Assembly: GCA_003556325.1 (NCBI GenBank)
Contig: PWRF01000302.1
Coordinates: 1 to 49,526 of the forward strand
Length of the DNA: 49,526 nucleotides
Source of the DNA: Bacteroidales bacterium
GTDB taxonomy: Bacteria; Bacteroidota; Bacteroidia; Bacteroidales; UBA7960
Direction of reading: 5' to 3'
The notes under the pieces are model-generated. The model searched no databases and was not told the origin of the DNA. It was given only the letters and a program-made list of their open reading frames with translations. Below are positions 8,528-17,942 of the stretch, in pieces (the stretch's first letter is position 1; every line of letters starts with the position of its first letter). Position numbers and translations under genes: made by a program.

Positions 8528-10408
8528 ATGGATGTATACGCCTTTTTTACTGCTTTTGCAGGGCTATTGTATGTTTTCATGGCTTTCCGTTTCCTGTCGC
8601 TGAAAAAGGAGAGTGCGGCAAAATTCCTGTTCTCTTCCCTAAATCTGCTGCTTTTCATCATAGCCTTCTCGCTTTTTTTTGCATTTTATACGACGGTTCA
8701 GCAGACACAACTTTTATTGTTTCAGGTCGCCGTTACAGGCTGGCTGGTACTTCCTTTACTGATGGTTGGCCTTGCCATTCCTTTTTCTCAAAAGTATCGC
8801 AAGCACGTATTGCGGCTATTGGCCTTCGTTTTGTTTCCTGTCGCATTGGCACTTATTGCCAGCTTTAACAGTTCCCCGTTTTCGATAATGAATATATATA
8901 TGAACTCAATAGGGTTGCCTGTATATTCATTTGATCCGCAAAGCTACTGGCATTACCTTTTGGGCTTATATTTCTTTTTGGCAGGTAGTATTACCTTATG
9001 GTTGCTGCTGCGTCTCAACAAAACAATTTTCCCATACGTCAGCCAAAAACAAAAATGGCAGGCCCGGCTGATTATTTTGCCAGTACCATTCTTTTATCTT
9101 CCGGTAATTTTCTTTGACATCGTGCTTCCGGGAATGCAAATGGCCGTACTTCCCAATGTAACACACCTTTTAGGATTGCCGGCCCTGGCAGCCCTTTTCT
9201 ATAGTGCTACCATGTTCGACAGCAATGACATGATATGGGAAGAACTTTCCGGCATTTTTATCCAAAGGATCAAGCAACTCATTTTTTTCCTTGACAGCCG
9301 GGGCGAAATTACTTACGTGAACCGGTTTGGCGCCGAATTGCTGAACTACCCCCTCCATGAAATAGCAGGTAAGCCCGCTGCCTCATTTTTCCGTCAGCCG
9401 CTGGCACTGAATAAGCTAATAAACATGGCTGGCTTTGTTCACGACAATCAAAAAGAAACCATGTACCTTCTGCCGCATAATGACAATCCTGTGCCATTAG
9501 CTGTGAATGTTGTCAAAGTACCCGGAAAGGTATATGAAAAATCTGGATATGTACTGATCGGCCTTGACATTCGCGAGAAGGTGTTTTTACAAAGCCGCGT
9601 AAACGAAAGAATCCGTGTTGAAGCGAGGCTTCAGAGCCTGAGTCAAAACCTTGAAAGGCGTGTGGCTTCACGCCAGGATGAGCTTGTTAGGGCTAAAAAA
9701 CTTTTAGACAAAGAGGTAGCTTCGCGCCAAGAGGCAGAGAAAAAACTTATCAGAGAAGTTTCTGTTAAAGAAGAAATGCTCAGGGAAATCCATCACCGGG
9801 TTAAAAACAATATTCAACTGGTGATTTCTTTGATTAACATCGTATCGGGGCAAGACAAGGTAAGTGAAGATCTGCGTAAAGTTTATCTTCATCTGGCTAA
9901 ACGGATCAGGGATGTGTCTTATATACACGATTATTTTTACGACCTGCCTTCCATGGGCAGGGTGAATTTCAATCATTTCATCCGGAAAACAACCAACGAA
10001 CTCAAAAGCAGGCGATCCAAAGGACAGCAAATCCAGTTTAAACTGGTTGTTACTGAACAGCCACTTACAGTCAAACAGGCAATACCATGCGGGATTGTCG
10101 TATATGAGCTGCTTACAAATGTCATAGATCATGCTTTTCCGGAGTCTGAAGCACAAGACAACCCTGTGTTGGCAACATCTACCGTAAATGTGGAATTCAA
10201 CTATACAGAGCCTTTATTCCAATTGAACGTTAAAGATAACGGGATAGGTCTTCCCCTGCAAAAGGGGCAGCCTGAACAAGAGGGATTGGGGTTGAATCTG
10301 GTGCATACTATTGTAAAGGAAGATCTTAAGGGTGATATAGCTATTGACAATTACAACGGTACAAACATAAAAATCTGTTTTCGTGGAGATCCTGTCAATA
10401 CAGACTGA
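8528..10408 (+). CDS. Membrane sensor histidine kinase, HisKA_2 type with 7TM-like input and PAS domain
   Basis: The 626-residue protein has about seven N-terminal hydrophobic helices (1-235), resembling the 7TM histidine-kinase input module. A PAS domain (about 245-355) and a coiled coil (about 365-415) follow. The dimerisation/phospho-acceptor helix has the box Arg-Glu-Ile-His-His-Arg-Val-Lys-Asn-Asn of PF07568. The ATPase domain keeps the N box (Glu-Leu-Leu-Thr-Asn), G1 (Asp-Asn-Gly-Ile-Gly-Leu) and G2 (Gly-Leu-Gly-Leu), so it should autophosphorylate. Neither a receiver nor an output regulator is in the neighbourhood. The last 26 bases overlap the next gene, which encodes a degenerate paralogue. 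Signal and partner are unknown. Confidence 0.9.
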   Translation: MDVYAFFTAFAGLLYVFMAFRFLSLKKESAAKFLFSSLNLLLFIIAFSLFFAFYTTVQQTQLLLFQVAVTGWLVLPLLMVGLAIPFSQKYRKHVLRLLAFVLFPVALALIASFNSSPFSIMNIYMNSIGLPVYSFDPQSYWHYLLGLYFFLAGSITLWLLLRLNKTIFPYVSQKQKWQARLIILPVPFFYLPVIFFDIVLPGMQMAVLPNVTHLLGLPALAALFYSATMFDSNDMIWEELSGIFIQRIKQLIFFLDSRGEITYVNRFGAELLNYPLHEIAGKPAASFFRQPLALNKLINMAGFVHDNQKETMYLLPHNDNPVPLAVNVVKVPGKVYEKSGYVLIGLDIREKVFLQSRVNERIRVEARLQSLSQNLERRVASRQDELVRAKKLLDKEVASRQEAEKKLIREVSVKEEMLREIHHRVKNNIQLVISLINIVSGQDKVSEDLRKVYLHLAKRIRDVSYIHDYFYDLPSMGRVNFNHFIRKTTNELKSRRSKGQQIQFKLVVTEQPLTVKQAIPCGIVVYELLTNVIDHAFPESEAQDNPVLATSTVNVEFNYTEPLFQLNVKDNGIGLPLQKGQPEQEGLGLNLVHTIVKEDLKGDIAIDNYNGTNIKICFRGDPVNTD

Positions 10409-11669
10409 TGCATTTTTCATCGTTTTGATTGCATTTGCCTTTGCTGTGGCCGCTGCGGTCGTGTATTATGTGCTTTGGCATAATGCAGTTGTCCGTACCG
10501 GACCCTCAGATGTAACCATGAAGGTATTTGACCTGTTGCCCCAACCTGTTTTTTTCTTTGACGACAAGGGGTTGATCCGTTATTTCAATACTTACAGCCA
10601 GGAAGTGCTTGGCATTAAACAGGAATACTTTGCGGATCTGCCCATGGAAACTCTTTTCCGGAATGAAGCTGCTATCCGGGCCCTAAAAAAACAAGTTGCC
10701 CTGGCCGGAACAGCAGGCCCGGAAAAACTCTCCCTCAGATCGGCATATGGCGGCAGCATAGTATTCAATCTTTCTTTTTCTGAATTAAAAGGTACCCTGG
10801 GAGATTACTACGGAATTGTTGCATATGGCGAAGACGCCCGTGAGGCCCAAAAGCTCAGAGCTGAAATAGAACGACGTGAAAAAACGGAAAAGAATCTCCT
10901 GGCATTGAGTGATTCACTTGAAGATATGGTTGACCAAAGAACAAAAGAGTTGACAGAGAGCATTGGGGAGGCACAGCGCGAAATGAATGAGAGATTAAAG
11001 AAAGAGGATTTATTACGATCTGCCATTGCAGACATGGAGCATATGCTTGGTGAAGTTCATAACCGGCAAACTAAAAACATGAAATTGATCATTAACATGC
11101 TTAAGGCGGAGCAATGGAAAGGCATAAACCAGGTGGAAAGAAAAAAGATGAAGATACTCTACCACCGGGTTAAAGCCATGCAGAGGGTGTATGAGTATGT
11201 TTTTCTTGAGGGAAAAATGGAACTTGTTGATTTTCAAAGCTTTTTGACTGATATGACAGACAGGTACCAGTCAATCTATTTTGAAGACAAGCCGGTTGCT
11301 ATTACTCTGAATATTGATGACGAAAACCTGCAGATAGACCAGGCTTTTCCTTTTGGTCTTGCTTGCAACGAAATATTCCGGCAAGCCTTTGATATAATTA
11401 AAAGCATCCCCGATCATCATAAACCCGAAGTATTCCTATCATTCAGATATAACAGGTTGTTTAACACGTACCTGTTCAAAGCTATAATTTCCCCGCTCCC
11501 AGATTCTGCCGCTAAGCTCATTAATGAAGACAACTATGACCTGTATCTGGCAAAAATGCTGGTAGAAGATCAGTTAAATGGCAAAATACGCATCAGCTCA
11601 GAAAAAGAGTTTTATTTGAAGATCACCTTTGACAGGCCCAAACAAGTATTGCCCTGGAGGTTGAATTAG
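10383..11669 (+). CDS. PAS-domain pseudo-histidine kinase, paralogue of the upstream kinase
   Basis: The protein has 428 residues. One N-terminal membrane helix (about 8-30) is followed by a PAS domain (about 45-150), a long coiled coil (about 155-225), a HisKA_2-like helix with Gly-Glu-Val-His-Asn-Arg, and a domain that aligns with the upstream kinase's ATPase domain. The catalytic boxes are gone. The N box is Glu-Ile-Phe-Arg-Gln rather than Glu-Leu-Leu-Thr-Asn, the G1 Asp-Asn-Gly-Ile-Gly is replaced by Ser-Pro-Leu-Pro-Asp, and G2 is Tyr-Asp-Leu-Tyr-Leu. Autokinase activity is thus unlikely, but the histidine remains. The in-frame start is GTG 10383, inside the upstream gene; the ATG at 10408 is out of frame. 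The 26-base overlap implies translational coupling. Confidence 0.82.
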   Translation: MEILSIQTDAFFIVLIAFAFAVAAAVVYYVLWHNAVVRTGPSDVTMKVFDLLPQPVFFFDDKGLIRYFNTYSQEVLGIKQEYFADLPMETLFRNEAAIRALKKQVALAGTAGPEKLSLRSAYGGSIVFNLSFSELKGTLGDYYGIVAYGEDAREAQKLRAEIERREKTEKNLLALSDSLEDMVDQRTKELTESIGEAQREMNERLKKEDLLRSAIADMEHMLGEVHNRQTKNMKLIINMLKAEQWKGINQVERKKMKILYHRVKAMQRVYEYVFLEGKMELVDFQSFLTDMTDRYQSIYFEDKPVAITLNIDDENLQIDQAFPFGLACNEIFRQAFDIIKSIPDHHKPEVFLSFRYNRLFNTYLFKAIISPLPDSAAKLINEDNYDLYLAKMLVEDQLNGKIRISSEKEFYLKITFDRPKQVLPWRLN

Positions 11670-11717
11670 TGTCATGTCAATGCGACTAAACCGAAGCAGT
11701 AGCAATGACACGACACT
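11668..11717. terminator. Long stem-loop between convergent genes
   Basis: The arms 11668-11686 and 11699-11717 pair at 16 of 19 positions around a 12-base loop, starting inside the pseudokinase stop codon. The element lies between that gene and the convergent DUF2851 gene, where a bidirectional terminator would be expected. No T-tract follows on either strand, so termination is inferred from position and structure. Confidence 0.5.
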
Positions 11718-11746
11718 AGCCTGAATTACTGGTATGAAAAATAGTG

Positions 11747-13039
11747 TCAGGAGAGGGCGGGGCCTCTTTTTAGTACCTGGTGTCCCACACTGCATTTCAG
11801 GCATTTACGGGGCATGCAGTATTGAATATAAAGTTCTGTCATGCCCTGCGATTCACTTGCGTTGTCAGGAATCCTGCCCAGTTGTTTCCAGATTTTTATT
11901 ACACGGTTTTTTTCCGCTTTTATTTCTGAAAGAAGGTCAAGCCCATGATCCAGGATGTATTGCCTGTGGCGTTCCTTGCCGTAGACAAAAAACAGGGGAG
12001 CCACTGCATTGATCATGATGTTGTCCGCAGCAGCCGCACCCATTTTTTTCCCGGTTTTCTTTGATACGGTATCCAGGCGATAATGAGTATCCCAATAGGA
12101 GTTAACTTTTGCGCGCATTATTTCATACAGCGTTTTTATTTCTTTCATGCCAAGCAATTGTTGAAATAATTTGCCCTGGCTGGCTCGAATCATGGCAGCA
12201 AGTTGTGATATGCGCACATCAGGGAAATTTGCAGGCCTCATCCTGGAATATTTCCAGAGGCGTTCTTCTAATCTTTCCGGCAGCTCATATTTTTTGCATA
12301 AATACTTATATTCGTTTTTCAGTTGCACCGGATACGATTCATGAAAGTCTTTTTCGAGGAGTCCTGCCTGTCCGAACAGCAATGCTTCAAGTGCCATACT
12401 GTTATCGTGGTTTTTTATCAGCAGCCTGTGCGGAGTTCGCTGAATGAGGAGTCCAAAGGTGCTGGCATTTGGTTTCCCGCCAAGATACCTGGCAATAAGA
12501 TACAGACAAAGATGTTCCCAGTCGTTTTCAAAATAATTCAGAAAACGGGCTGCATCGATTGCTTTTCTTTCCAGGCGGCATATCAGCAAACGGTATATCC
12601 AGAGCTTAAAGGTTGAATTATTAACAGTACCCAGAAGTTTTTCACATGGTATAAGGTGTTTATTCTGCATCAGCATCTGGTATCTTGTCTCAAGTTGAGG
12701 GTCTGTATAGTTTTTGAGCACCAGGTGCGGGATAGTACCTCCATTCATTCTTGCTGCTTCCTTATCACATTCATAAACCACATGAAGGATAATGTTGTCA
12801 TACGATTTGTCTGCATGATGTTTATGTATATACCAGTAAGATGACATCACGTGTATTTCAACATTTCCCGCCCATAAGGTCCCGTCTATTCTTATCTGTG
12901 CTGCCAGAAAATCCGGGCCGGCATTGGTGTTCTCATATCCCGGGAAGAGAATTTCCAGCGACTTGCCATCGCTGGTTGCCAGTTTTTTCCTTTGAAGCAG
13001 GCGATGCTTCCAGATGTAAACAAGGAAGTCTTCTTTCAT
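11747..13039 (-). CDS. DUF2851 family protein
   Basis: This 430-residue soluble protein matches the Bacteroidota family DUF2851 (PF11013). Recognition rests on its N-terminal stretch: Glu-Asp-Phe-Leu-Val-Tyr-Ile-Trp, the Asn-Ala-Gly-Pro-Asp-Phe motif, Gly-Asn-Val-Glu-Ile-His and then His-His-Ala-Asp-Lys-Ser-Tyr-Asp-Asn. Conserved His/Asp/Glu residues in this segment hint at a metal or nucleic-acid active site, but no function is established. The C-terminal end has four cysteines in a Cys-x-Pro-Arg-Lys-Cys-Leu-Lys-Cys arrangement that could bind a metal. The ATG at 13039 is chosen over a TTG six codons earlier. It is divergent from the cell-division genes. Confidence 0.85.
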   Translation of the reverse strand: MKEDFLVYIWKHRLLQRKKLATSDGKSLEILFPGYENTNAGPDFLAAQIRIDGTLWAGNVEIHVMSSYWYIHKHHADKSYDNIILHVVYECDKEAARMNGGTIPHLVLKNYTDPQLETRYQMLMQNKHLIPCEKLLGTVNNSTFKLWIYRLLICRLERKAIDAARFLNYFENDWEHLCLYLIARYLGGKPNASTFGLLIQRTPHRLLIKNHDNSMALEALLFGQAGLLEKDFHESYPVQLKNEYKYLCKKYELPERLEERLWKYSRMRPANFPDVRISQLAAMIRASQGKLFQQLLGMKEIKTLYEIMRAKVNSYWDTHYRLDTVSKKTGKKMGAAAADNIMINAVAPLFFVYGKERHRQYILDHGLDLLSEIKAEKNRVIKIWKQLGRIPDNASESQGMTELYIQYCMPRKCLKCSVGHQVLKRGPALS

Positions 13040-13166
13040 ATAATGTATACTAAACAATTATTTATAAAAATAAAAAATATTATTTTATATACAAAATGTT
13101 TTTTATCCGGTGGTAATTATATAGTATTCTTTTTACAAAAAAACTGGTTTTAGATAATAAAAGTTG

Positions 13167-13174
13167 TATATTTG
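13167..13174 (+). promoter_or_regulatory. Bacteroidota -7 element (TATATTTG) for the coiled-coil/zapA operon
   Basis: TATATTTG is an exact TAnnTTTG match 23 bases before the ATG at 13198. It also argues against a longer reading frame starting at 13174, which would lie at or before the transcription start. Confidence 0.55.
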
Positions 13175-13197
13175 TGTTAGTAAAAAATTGTGAATTC

Positions 13198-13482
13198 ATG
13201 GATGAAATCACACTTGCTCTTGAAAACATTGAATACAAGCTGAGGAAGCTGATTGAGCGGAACAGGCATTTACTGCATCGTATCGCGGAGTTGGAAAAGC
13301 TGAATGAACAACTTCATGATGAAATCCGTTTAAAAACAGATGGAAATGCCCGTTTGCGGGAAGAGCTTATAGCGGTGAAATCAGCGAAGTCACTGGAGGG
13401 CATGGATAAATCCATGGCGAAGCAAAAGATCAATGAACTTTTGCGGGAAATCGAAAAATCGACTGTGCTATTAAACAGGTAA
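13198..13482 (+). CDS. Small coiled-coil protein upstream of zapA (ZapB-like)
   Basis: The 94-residue protein is almost entirely predicted coiled coil. Leucines recur in heptads from about residue 10 to 70 (Ile-Glu-Tyr-Lys-Leu..., Ala-Glu-Leu-Glu-Lys-Leu-Asn), followed by a short second helix. There is no membrane segment or enzymatic motif. It sits 12 bases before zapA on the same strand, and a small coiled-coil gene in this position is common in Bacteroidota. A role in Z-ring assembly as a ZapA partner is inferred from the neighbourhood only. The ATG at 13198 is chosen because the -7 element lies just upstream. Confidence 0.75.
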   Translation: MDEITLALENIEYKLRKLIERNRHLLHRIAELEKLNEQLHDEIRLKTDGNARLREELIAVKSAKSLEGMDKSMAKQKINELLREIEKSTVLLNR

Positions 13483-13494
13483 GCACTATCGTTT

Positions 13495-13791
13495 ATGAGA
13501 GATCAACTAATATCAGTTATAATTGCAGAGCGTCCTTACAGGCTTACAATACGAAGCGAAGGAGAAGAAGCAATATTCCGGAAGGCCGCCGGTCTTGTAT
13601 CAGAGAAAATGCAGGAGTATGCAAGCAACTTTGCATACAGGGATAAACAAGATCTGTTGGCTATGGTTAACCTGCAATTTGCAGTGGAATATTTACGTTT
13701 AGATAATACAGCCAGGGAGCATCAAAGGATTCTCGAGCGCTTGCAGAAGCTGGAAACGATATTAGATGAAGGTCTTACAGCGATAGGCTGA
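13495..13791 (+). CDS. zapA: Cell division protein ZapA
   Basis: The 98-residue protein matches ZapA in size and layout. An N-terminal strand-helix domain has Ile-Ala-Glu-Arg-Pro-Tyr-Arg-Leu and a Glu-Glu-Ala-Ile-Phe-Arg-Lys-Ala-Ala helix. A long C-terminal helix follows, with Asp-Leu-Leu-Ala-Met-Val-Asn-Leu-Gln-Phe-Ala-Val. ZapA binds FtsZ and bundles its filaments at midcell as a tetramer. It forms an operon with the coiled-coil gene upstream (12-base gap) and is followed by the 6S-like RNA and rny. Confidence 0.92.
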   Translation: MRDQLISVIIAERPYRLTIRSEGEEAIFRKAAGLVSEKMQEYASNFAYRDKQDLLAMVNLQFAVEYLRLDNTAREHQRILERLQKLETILDEGLTAIG

Positions 13792-13818
13792 TCGTTCTTT
13801 GAAAGATATTTCGATATA

Positions 13819-14022
13819 ACCCGCATTAATTCAAATGCACGTTTTTGAAACTCAACACTATTAACCGAACAGGGTAACGTTTGGGATTTCAAGAACAGGC
13901 CTCAATACTGCCGGTTTTTCCGGCAGTATCCCCGAAAGGGGCAGTGGACGTTCGAGCAATCCCAACTCCCTTAATCATGTATAGCAGGGGTTTCATAAAA
14001 CCTCGTTGAATTAAATGCGGGT
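13819..14022 (+). ncRNA. ssrS: 6S RNA-like (ssrS), RNA polymerase regulator
   Basis: A closing stem joins 13819-13834 (ACCCGCATTAATTCAA) to 14006-14022, followed at once by eight T residues as a terminator. Inside lie an open central region, a stem between TTGGGATT (13881-13888) and AATCCCAA (13958-13965), an apical 10-bp hairpin (13905-13929) and a CCCC-GAAA-GGGG hairpin (13930-13941). A small GGTTT/AAACC hairpin lies on the 3' side of the central bubble. This long rod with a central bubble, the length of about 204 bases and the zapA-adjacent location are the hallmarks of 6S RNA, which mimics an open promoter and sequesters holoenzyme. A covariance-model search was not possible here. Confidence 0.8.
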
Positions 14023-14056
14023 TTTTTTTATATATAACCACTAAACCATCTTTGAT

Positions 14057-15616
14057 ATGATCATATTATCCACACCATCTGTTGCCCTGATAGTTATAAT
14101 CGCAGCCATATCCCTTGGCCTTGGCGTACTTATAGCAGGTACCGTCATGCGTAAAACTATCATCCGCAAGAGTCAGCATATCCTGAAGGAAGCTATGACA
14201 GAGTCTGAGGTCCTCAAAAAAGAGAAGATGCTTCAGGCGAAAGAAAAGTTTTTGCAGCTAAAAGCAGAGCATGAAAAGCAAGTATCAGAAAAGAACCAAA
14301 AGCTTGCGGCTGCAGAGAACAAGATCAAGCAACGCGAATCCACATTTTCTCAGAAAATGGAAGATTTGCAGAGGAAACAGAACGAGGTTCAAACGATTAG
14401 GGAAAATCTCAACAGCCAGTTGGAGATCCTGAATAAGAAGCAGACAGAGCTTGACAAAAGCCATAAACAACAGTTGGAGCAGCTCGAGGCGATAAGTGGC
14501 ATGTCAGCCCAGGAAGCAAAAGATCAGCTGGTTGAAGCCCTGAAACAAGAGGCACATATTGATGCCCAGTCTTACATAAAGGAAGTGATGGAAGAAGCCA
14601 AACTTTCTGCGAACATGGAGGCTAAAAAGCTTGTGATCCAGTCGCTGCAACGAACGGCAACCGAGGCGGCCATCGAAAACAGTGTTTCCGTATTCCCTAT
14701 CGAAAGCGATGAGATCAAAGGCAGGATCATCGGTAGAGAAGGAAGGAACATCAGAGCCCTTGAAGCTGCTACCGGAGTTGAGATCATTGTTGACGACACA
14801 CCCGAAGCGATCATTCTCAGCGGATTTGATCCGGTGCGCCGTGAAATTGCCCGCCTGTCGTTGCATAAGCTTGTTACAGACGGCAGGATTCACCCCGCAC
14901 GCATTGAAGAGGTGGTAGCCAAAACGCAGAAACAAATTGACCAGGAGATCATGGACCTCGGCAAACGTACCGCTATCGACCTGGGTATCCATGGTATGCA
15001 TCACGAACTGCTCAGGCTGGTAGGCAAAATGAAATATCGCTCATCGTACGGCCAAAACCTGCTGCAACACTCCAAAGAGGTTGCTAACCTGGCTGCCACT
15101 ATGGCTTCAGAACTTGGGCTTAACCCCAAAATTGCCAAAAGGGCGGCCCTCCTGCACGATATCGGAAAGGTGCCTGACAATGAACCCGAACTGCCACACG
15201 CCGTACTGGGAATGAAACTGGCCGAAAAATACAAGGAGAAACCGGAGGTCTGCAACGCTATCGGATCACACCACGATGAGGTAGAAATGAATAGCCTTAT
15301 ATCTCCTATCATCCAGGTATGCGATGCCATTTCCGGTGCCCGTCCGGGTGCAAGACGCGAAGTGGTTGAATCGTATATCAAACGGTTGAATGATCTTGAA
15401 GAGCTGGCATTGTCCTACCCGGGGGTGGTAAAAACATACGCTATCCAGGCCGGACGCGAACTGCGGGTGATCGTCGGTAGTGAAAAGATCACGGATGCAG
15501 AAGCAGAACAAATATCGCACGACCTGAGCAAAAAGATCCAGACCGAAATGACCTATCCGGGGCAGATAAAGATCACAGTGATCCGGGAAACTAGAGCTGT
15601 GGCTTACGCAAAATAA
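14057..15616 (+). CDS. rny: Ribonuclease Y
   Basis: The 519-residue membrane-anchored endoribonuclease initiates mRNA decay in species that have it. An N-terminal helix (about 7-28) is followed by a long charged coiled coil (about 35-165). A KH domain carries [10 protein letters not shown] (about 217-226). The HD phosphohydrolase domain carries Leu-Leu-His-Asp-Ile-Gly-Lys (about 369-375) and a preceding His. Length and domain order match the family exactly. It starts 34 bases after the 6S-like RNA terminator and ends before a strong intrinsic terminator at 15649-15680. Confidence 0.97.
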   Translation: MIILSTPSVALIVIIAAISLGLGVLIAGTVMRKTIIRKSQHILKEAMTESEVLKKEKMLQAKEKFLQLKAEHEKQVSEKNQKLAAAENKIKQRESTFSQKMEDLQRKQNEVQTIRENLNSQLEILNKKQTELDKSHKQQLEQLEAISGMSAQEAKDQLVEALKQEAHIDAQSYIKEVMEEAKLSANMEAKKLVIQSLQRTATEAAIENSVSVFPIESDEIKGRIIGREGRNIRALEAATGVEIIVDDTPEAIILSGFDPVRREIARLSLHKLVTDGRIHPARIEEVVAKTQKQIDQEIMDLGKRTAIDLGIHGMHHELLRLVGKMKYRSSYGQNLLQHSKEVANLAATMASELGLNPKIAKRAALLHDIGKVPDNEPELPHAVLGMKLAEKYKEKPEVCNAIGSHHDEVEMNSLISPIIQVCDAISGARPGARREVVESYIKRLNDLEELALSYPGVVKTYAIQAGRELRVIVGSEKITDAEAEQISHDLSKKIQTEMTYPGQIKITVIRETRAVAYAK

Positions 15617-15648
15617 ATAACAGCCCTGAGGGGAGAATATTCCAAAAA

Positions 15649-15680
15649 GCGCCATGTTTAAGCCATGGCGTTTTTTTTTT
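15649..15680. terminator. Intrinsic terminator of rny, usable on both strands
   Basis: CGCCATG (15650-15656) pairs with CATGGCG (15664-15670) around a seven-base loop, followed by ten T residues. Five A residues precede the stem, so the same hairpin can also end the convergent histidine-kinase transcript. Confidence 0.9.
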
Positions 15681-15734
15681 CAGAGCCACCAGCAATAGGG
15701 CGGGCCCGCGAAAAAACAAAAGCGGTACTTGAGA

Positions 15735-17942
15735 TCAATCAGTATAATCACCTGATTGATCGCGAAATGTAAAACAAAACCGACTGCCTTTGTTTTTCTC
15801 GCTGGTAACCTCAATCCGGCCATCCAGCAATGATACAAATTCCTTTGTGGTCAGCAGACCTATACCTGTACCCGGTTCACCATCTGTTCCTTCTTGCCGG
15901 TAATTCGATCCCAGATCAAACAAAGCAGCTTGCTTATCCGGCTCGATGCCTATGCCGTTGTCCGCAACGCACACTTCTATAAATTCATTACCCGCTTTTT
16001 TTGCCTCAATGACAATCCGGCCACCCTGAGGCGTAAATTTGACCGCATTGTTGATCAGGTTGGTAAGTATGGAGTTGATGATATTGATATCCGTTCTGAT
16101 CTCCATGGAAGGTACTTTATTGATCACATCGAGATTTTTCTTTCGGATGCTGAAATCAAGCGAAGAAATAACAACTTCAACCTGCCTGTCAAGTGAAAAT
16201 GTGCGGGGAACAACCTGAATGCGGTTTCTTTGCAGGTTTGCCCACTCCAGAAGGTTCACCGTGAAATTATAAGCGTTGTTGCTGGTTTTATTCAGAGAGT
16301 GCAGCATTTCCTTTTTTTCATCCTCACTCATCGTATGAAAATCCTCCTGCAGGATGTTGAGATAACCCATTAAGGCCGTAAACGGCCCTCTCAGATCATG
16401 CGCAACGATGGAAAAGAATTTGTCCTTTGTCCGGTTCAGTTCTTCGAGGTCGTGCTTTTGTTTATCCAACTCCTGGTTTTGTTCTGTAATCCTTAACTGA
16501 TTTTCAATCAGTTGTTGGTGCATAGCTTCCAGTTGATCGTTTTTCTTTTTCAGATTTCGGCGCGACCATAATATGGTAAACAGCAACAAAACAATCAGGA
16601 AAATGGCCACAGTGCTCGCCAGCAGAAAACGTCTTTGGTTTTCAATTACGGCTTCTTTAAGCAGGTTCGATTCAATTAGCATCTTATTTTCGGCCTCAAT
16701 TCTTGAGGTTTCATGTATTATTTTCAGTTCAGATATGCGATTGGTACGCTCTTCTTCCCAGATCTCATTATGAATACTATGCACTTTCTGAAGATGTTCT
16801 AGGGCTTGTAAATAATTACCCTCAATGCTGTCAAGTTTGAACAGGCTATGGTATGCCTCCTTCTTCCGGACAGATGCCTTTCCTTTGGTTGCTAGTTGTA
16901 TGGCCTCCTGAAACAACCTGCGTGCTTCTATGTGGTTTCCGAGTCCCATATATGCATCGCCCCTGGAGGTAAGAACGCCTGCGGCGATTTCATCAATAAT
17001 ATCCTCCGGATAATATTCCTTGGCTTTCTGATGATAATCCAGCGCTTGCTGATAGTTGCCCATAGATGAAAGTATCTTGCCATGATTGTTGTAGTAGACG
17101 TATAAATTGCCCAAATTCTCATTCTTCCTGGCCAGATCAATGGCTGACTGGCTGTACCGCAATGCTTCCTCAAAATCACCAATACGCCAAGCCATAAATG
17201 ATGACAGGTTGTTGTACACAGAAGACCGTACCGGATGATTGGGATGATACCCGATCAGGTAAAGGCTTTTCTCGTAATGATGCAGGGTGCGTTCATTATC
17301 TTTAAGGTTATTGTATATACTGCCAAGAAGATTATGGACGTAAATCAAATCAAAAGTATCCAGCCTGGAATGGCGATATTCGTAAGCTCTTAGCGCATAG
17401 TCAAGGGCGATATGATAATTGTTTTGCCGGTAATAATTGGATGCCAGGGAGTAGTCTGTGTGAGCAATGCCGGCGCTGTCTCCCGCTTCAGCAAATAATA
17501 TCCGGGCCATTGAAAAATAATAGAGGGTGCTGTCTTCCTCCATTCGCATACGAAACAGCGATGCAAGATTCACTGCTGCAGAAGCACGCCTGTTAACAAT
17601 ATCCGGATGATCCAATTGATAAAGGTTGCGGTAATTTACCATAGCGCTGTCGCGATTGCCCCTGTACCAATTGTAGGCGGCACTAATATTAAGCCAGTCG
17701 GCACGCTCAACCGGGTGATCATGCATATCTGCAAGTGCATTGCTTTCACGCAAAAGAATACCCGTAGTATCCAGGTTGTAGAGTAAAAAATCATTTGCAA
17801 GCATGGTTTTGGCATGCAAATGACGTACATCATCTGACGGAAACTGATCTATCTGTTGAAGCAGGCTGTCTTTTTCATTTCCATATGCATTTGCAGACAC
17901 ATAGGTTACAATGCAGAAACAAAACAAGAAATATTTTTTCAT
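15735..17942 (-). CDS. Tetratricopeptide-repeat sensor histidine kinase
   Basis: The 735-residue protein has a signal peptide (about 1-20), a periplasmic superhelix of TPR units (about 30-400) and one membrane helix (about 436-458). A coiled coil (to about 515) leads to a HisKA domain with Ser-Ile-Val-Ala-His-Asp-Leu-Arg-Gly-Pro and a complete HATPase domain: N box Asn-Leu-Ile-Asn-Asn-Ala, G1 Asp-Asn-Gly-Ile-Gly-Ile, and Gly-Thr-Gly-Ile-Gly-Leu. This is a common Bacteroidota sensor design; the ligand is unknown. No response-regulator domain is fused and none is adjacent. It is convergent with rny and divergent from the thioredoxin-fold genes. Confidence 0.93.
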   Translation of the reverse strand: MKKYFLFCFCIVTYVSANAYGNEKDSLLQQIDQFPSDDVRHLHAKTMLANDFLLYNLDTTGILLRESNALADMHDHPVERADWLNISAAYNWYRGNRDSAMVNYRNLYQLDHPDIVNRRASAAVNLASLFRMRMEEDSTLYYFSMARILFAEAGDSAGIAHTDYSLASNYYRQNNYHIALDYALRAYEYRHSRLDTFDLIYVHNLLGSIYNNLKDNERTLHHYEKSLYLIGYHPNHPVRSSVYNNLSSFMAWRIGDFEEALRYSQSAIDLARKNENLGNLYVYYNNHGKILSSMGNYQQALDYHQKAKEYYPEDIIDEIAAGVLTSRGDAYMGLGNHIEARRLFQEAIQLATKGKASVRKKEAYHSLFKLDSIEGNYLQALEHLQKVHSIHNEIWEEERTNRISELKIIHETSRIEAENKMLIESNLLKEAVIENQRRFLLASTVAIFLIVLLLFTILWSRRNLKKKNDQLEAMHQQLIENQLRITEQNQELDKQKHDLEELNRTKDKFFSIVAHDLRGPFTALMGYLNILQEDFHTMSEDEKKEMLHSLNKTSNNAYNFTVNLLEWANLQRNRIQVVPRTFSLDRQVEVVISSLDFSIRKKNLDVINKVPSMEIRTDINIINSILTNLINNAVKFTPQGGRIVIEAKKAGNEFIEVCVADNGIGIEPDKQAALFDLGSNYRQEGTDGEPGTGIGLLTTKEFVSLLDGRIEVTSEKNKGSRFCFTFRDQSGDYTD

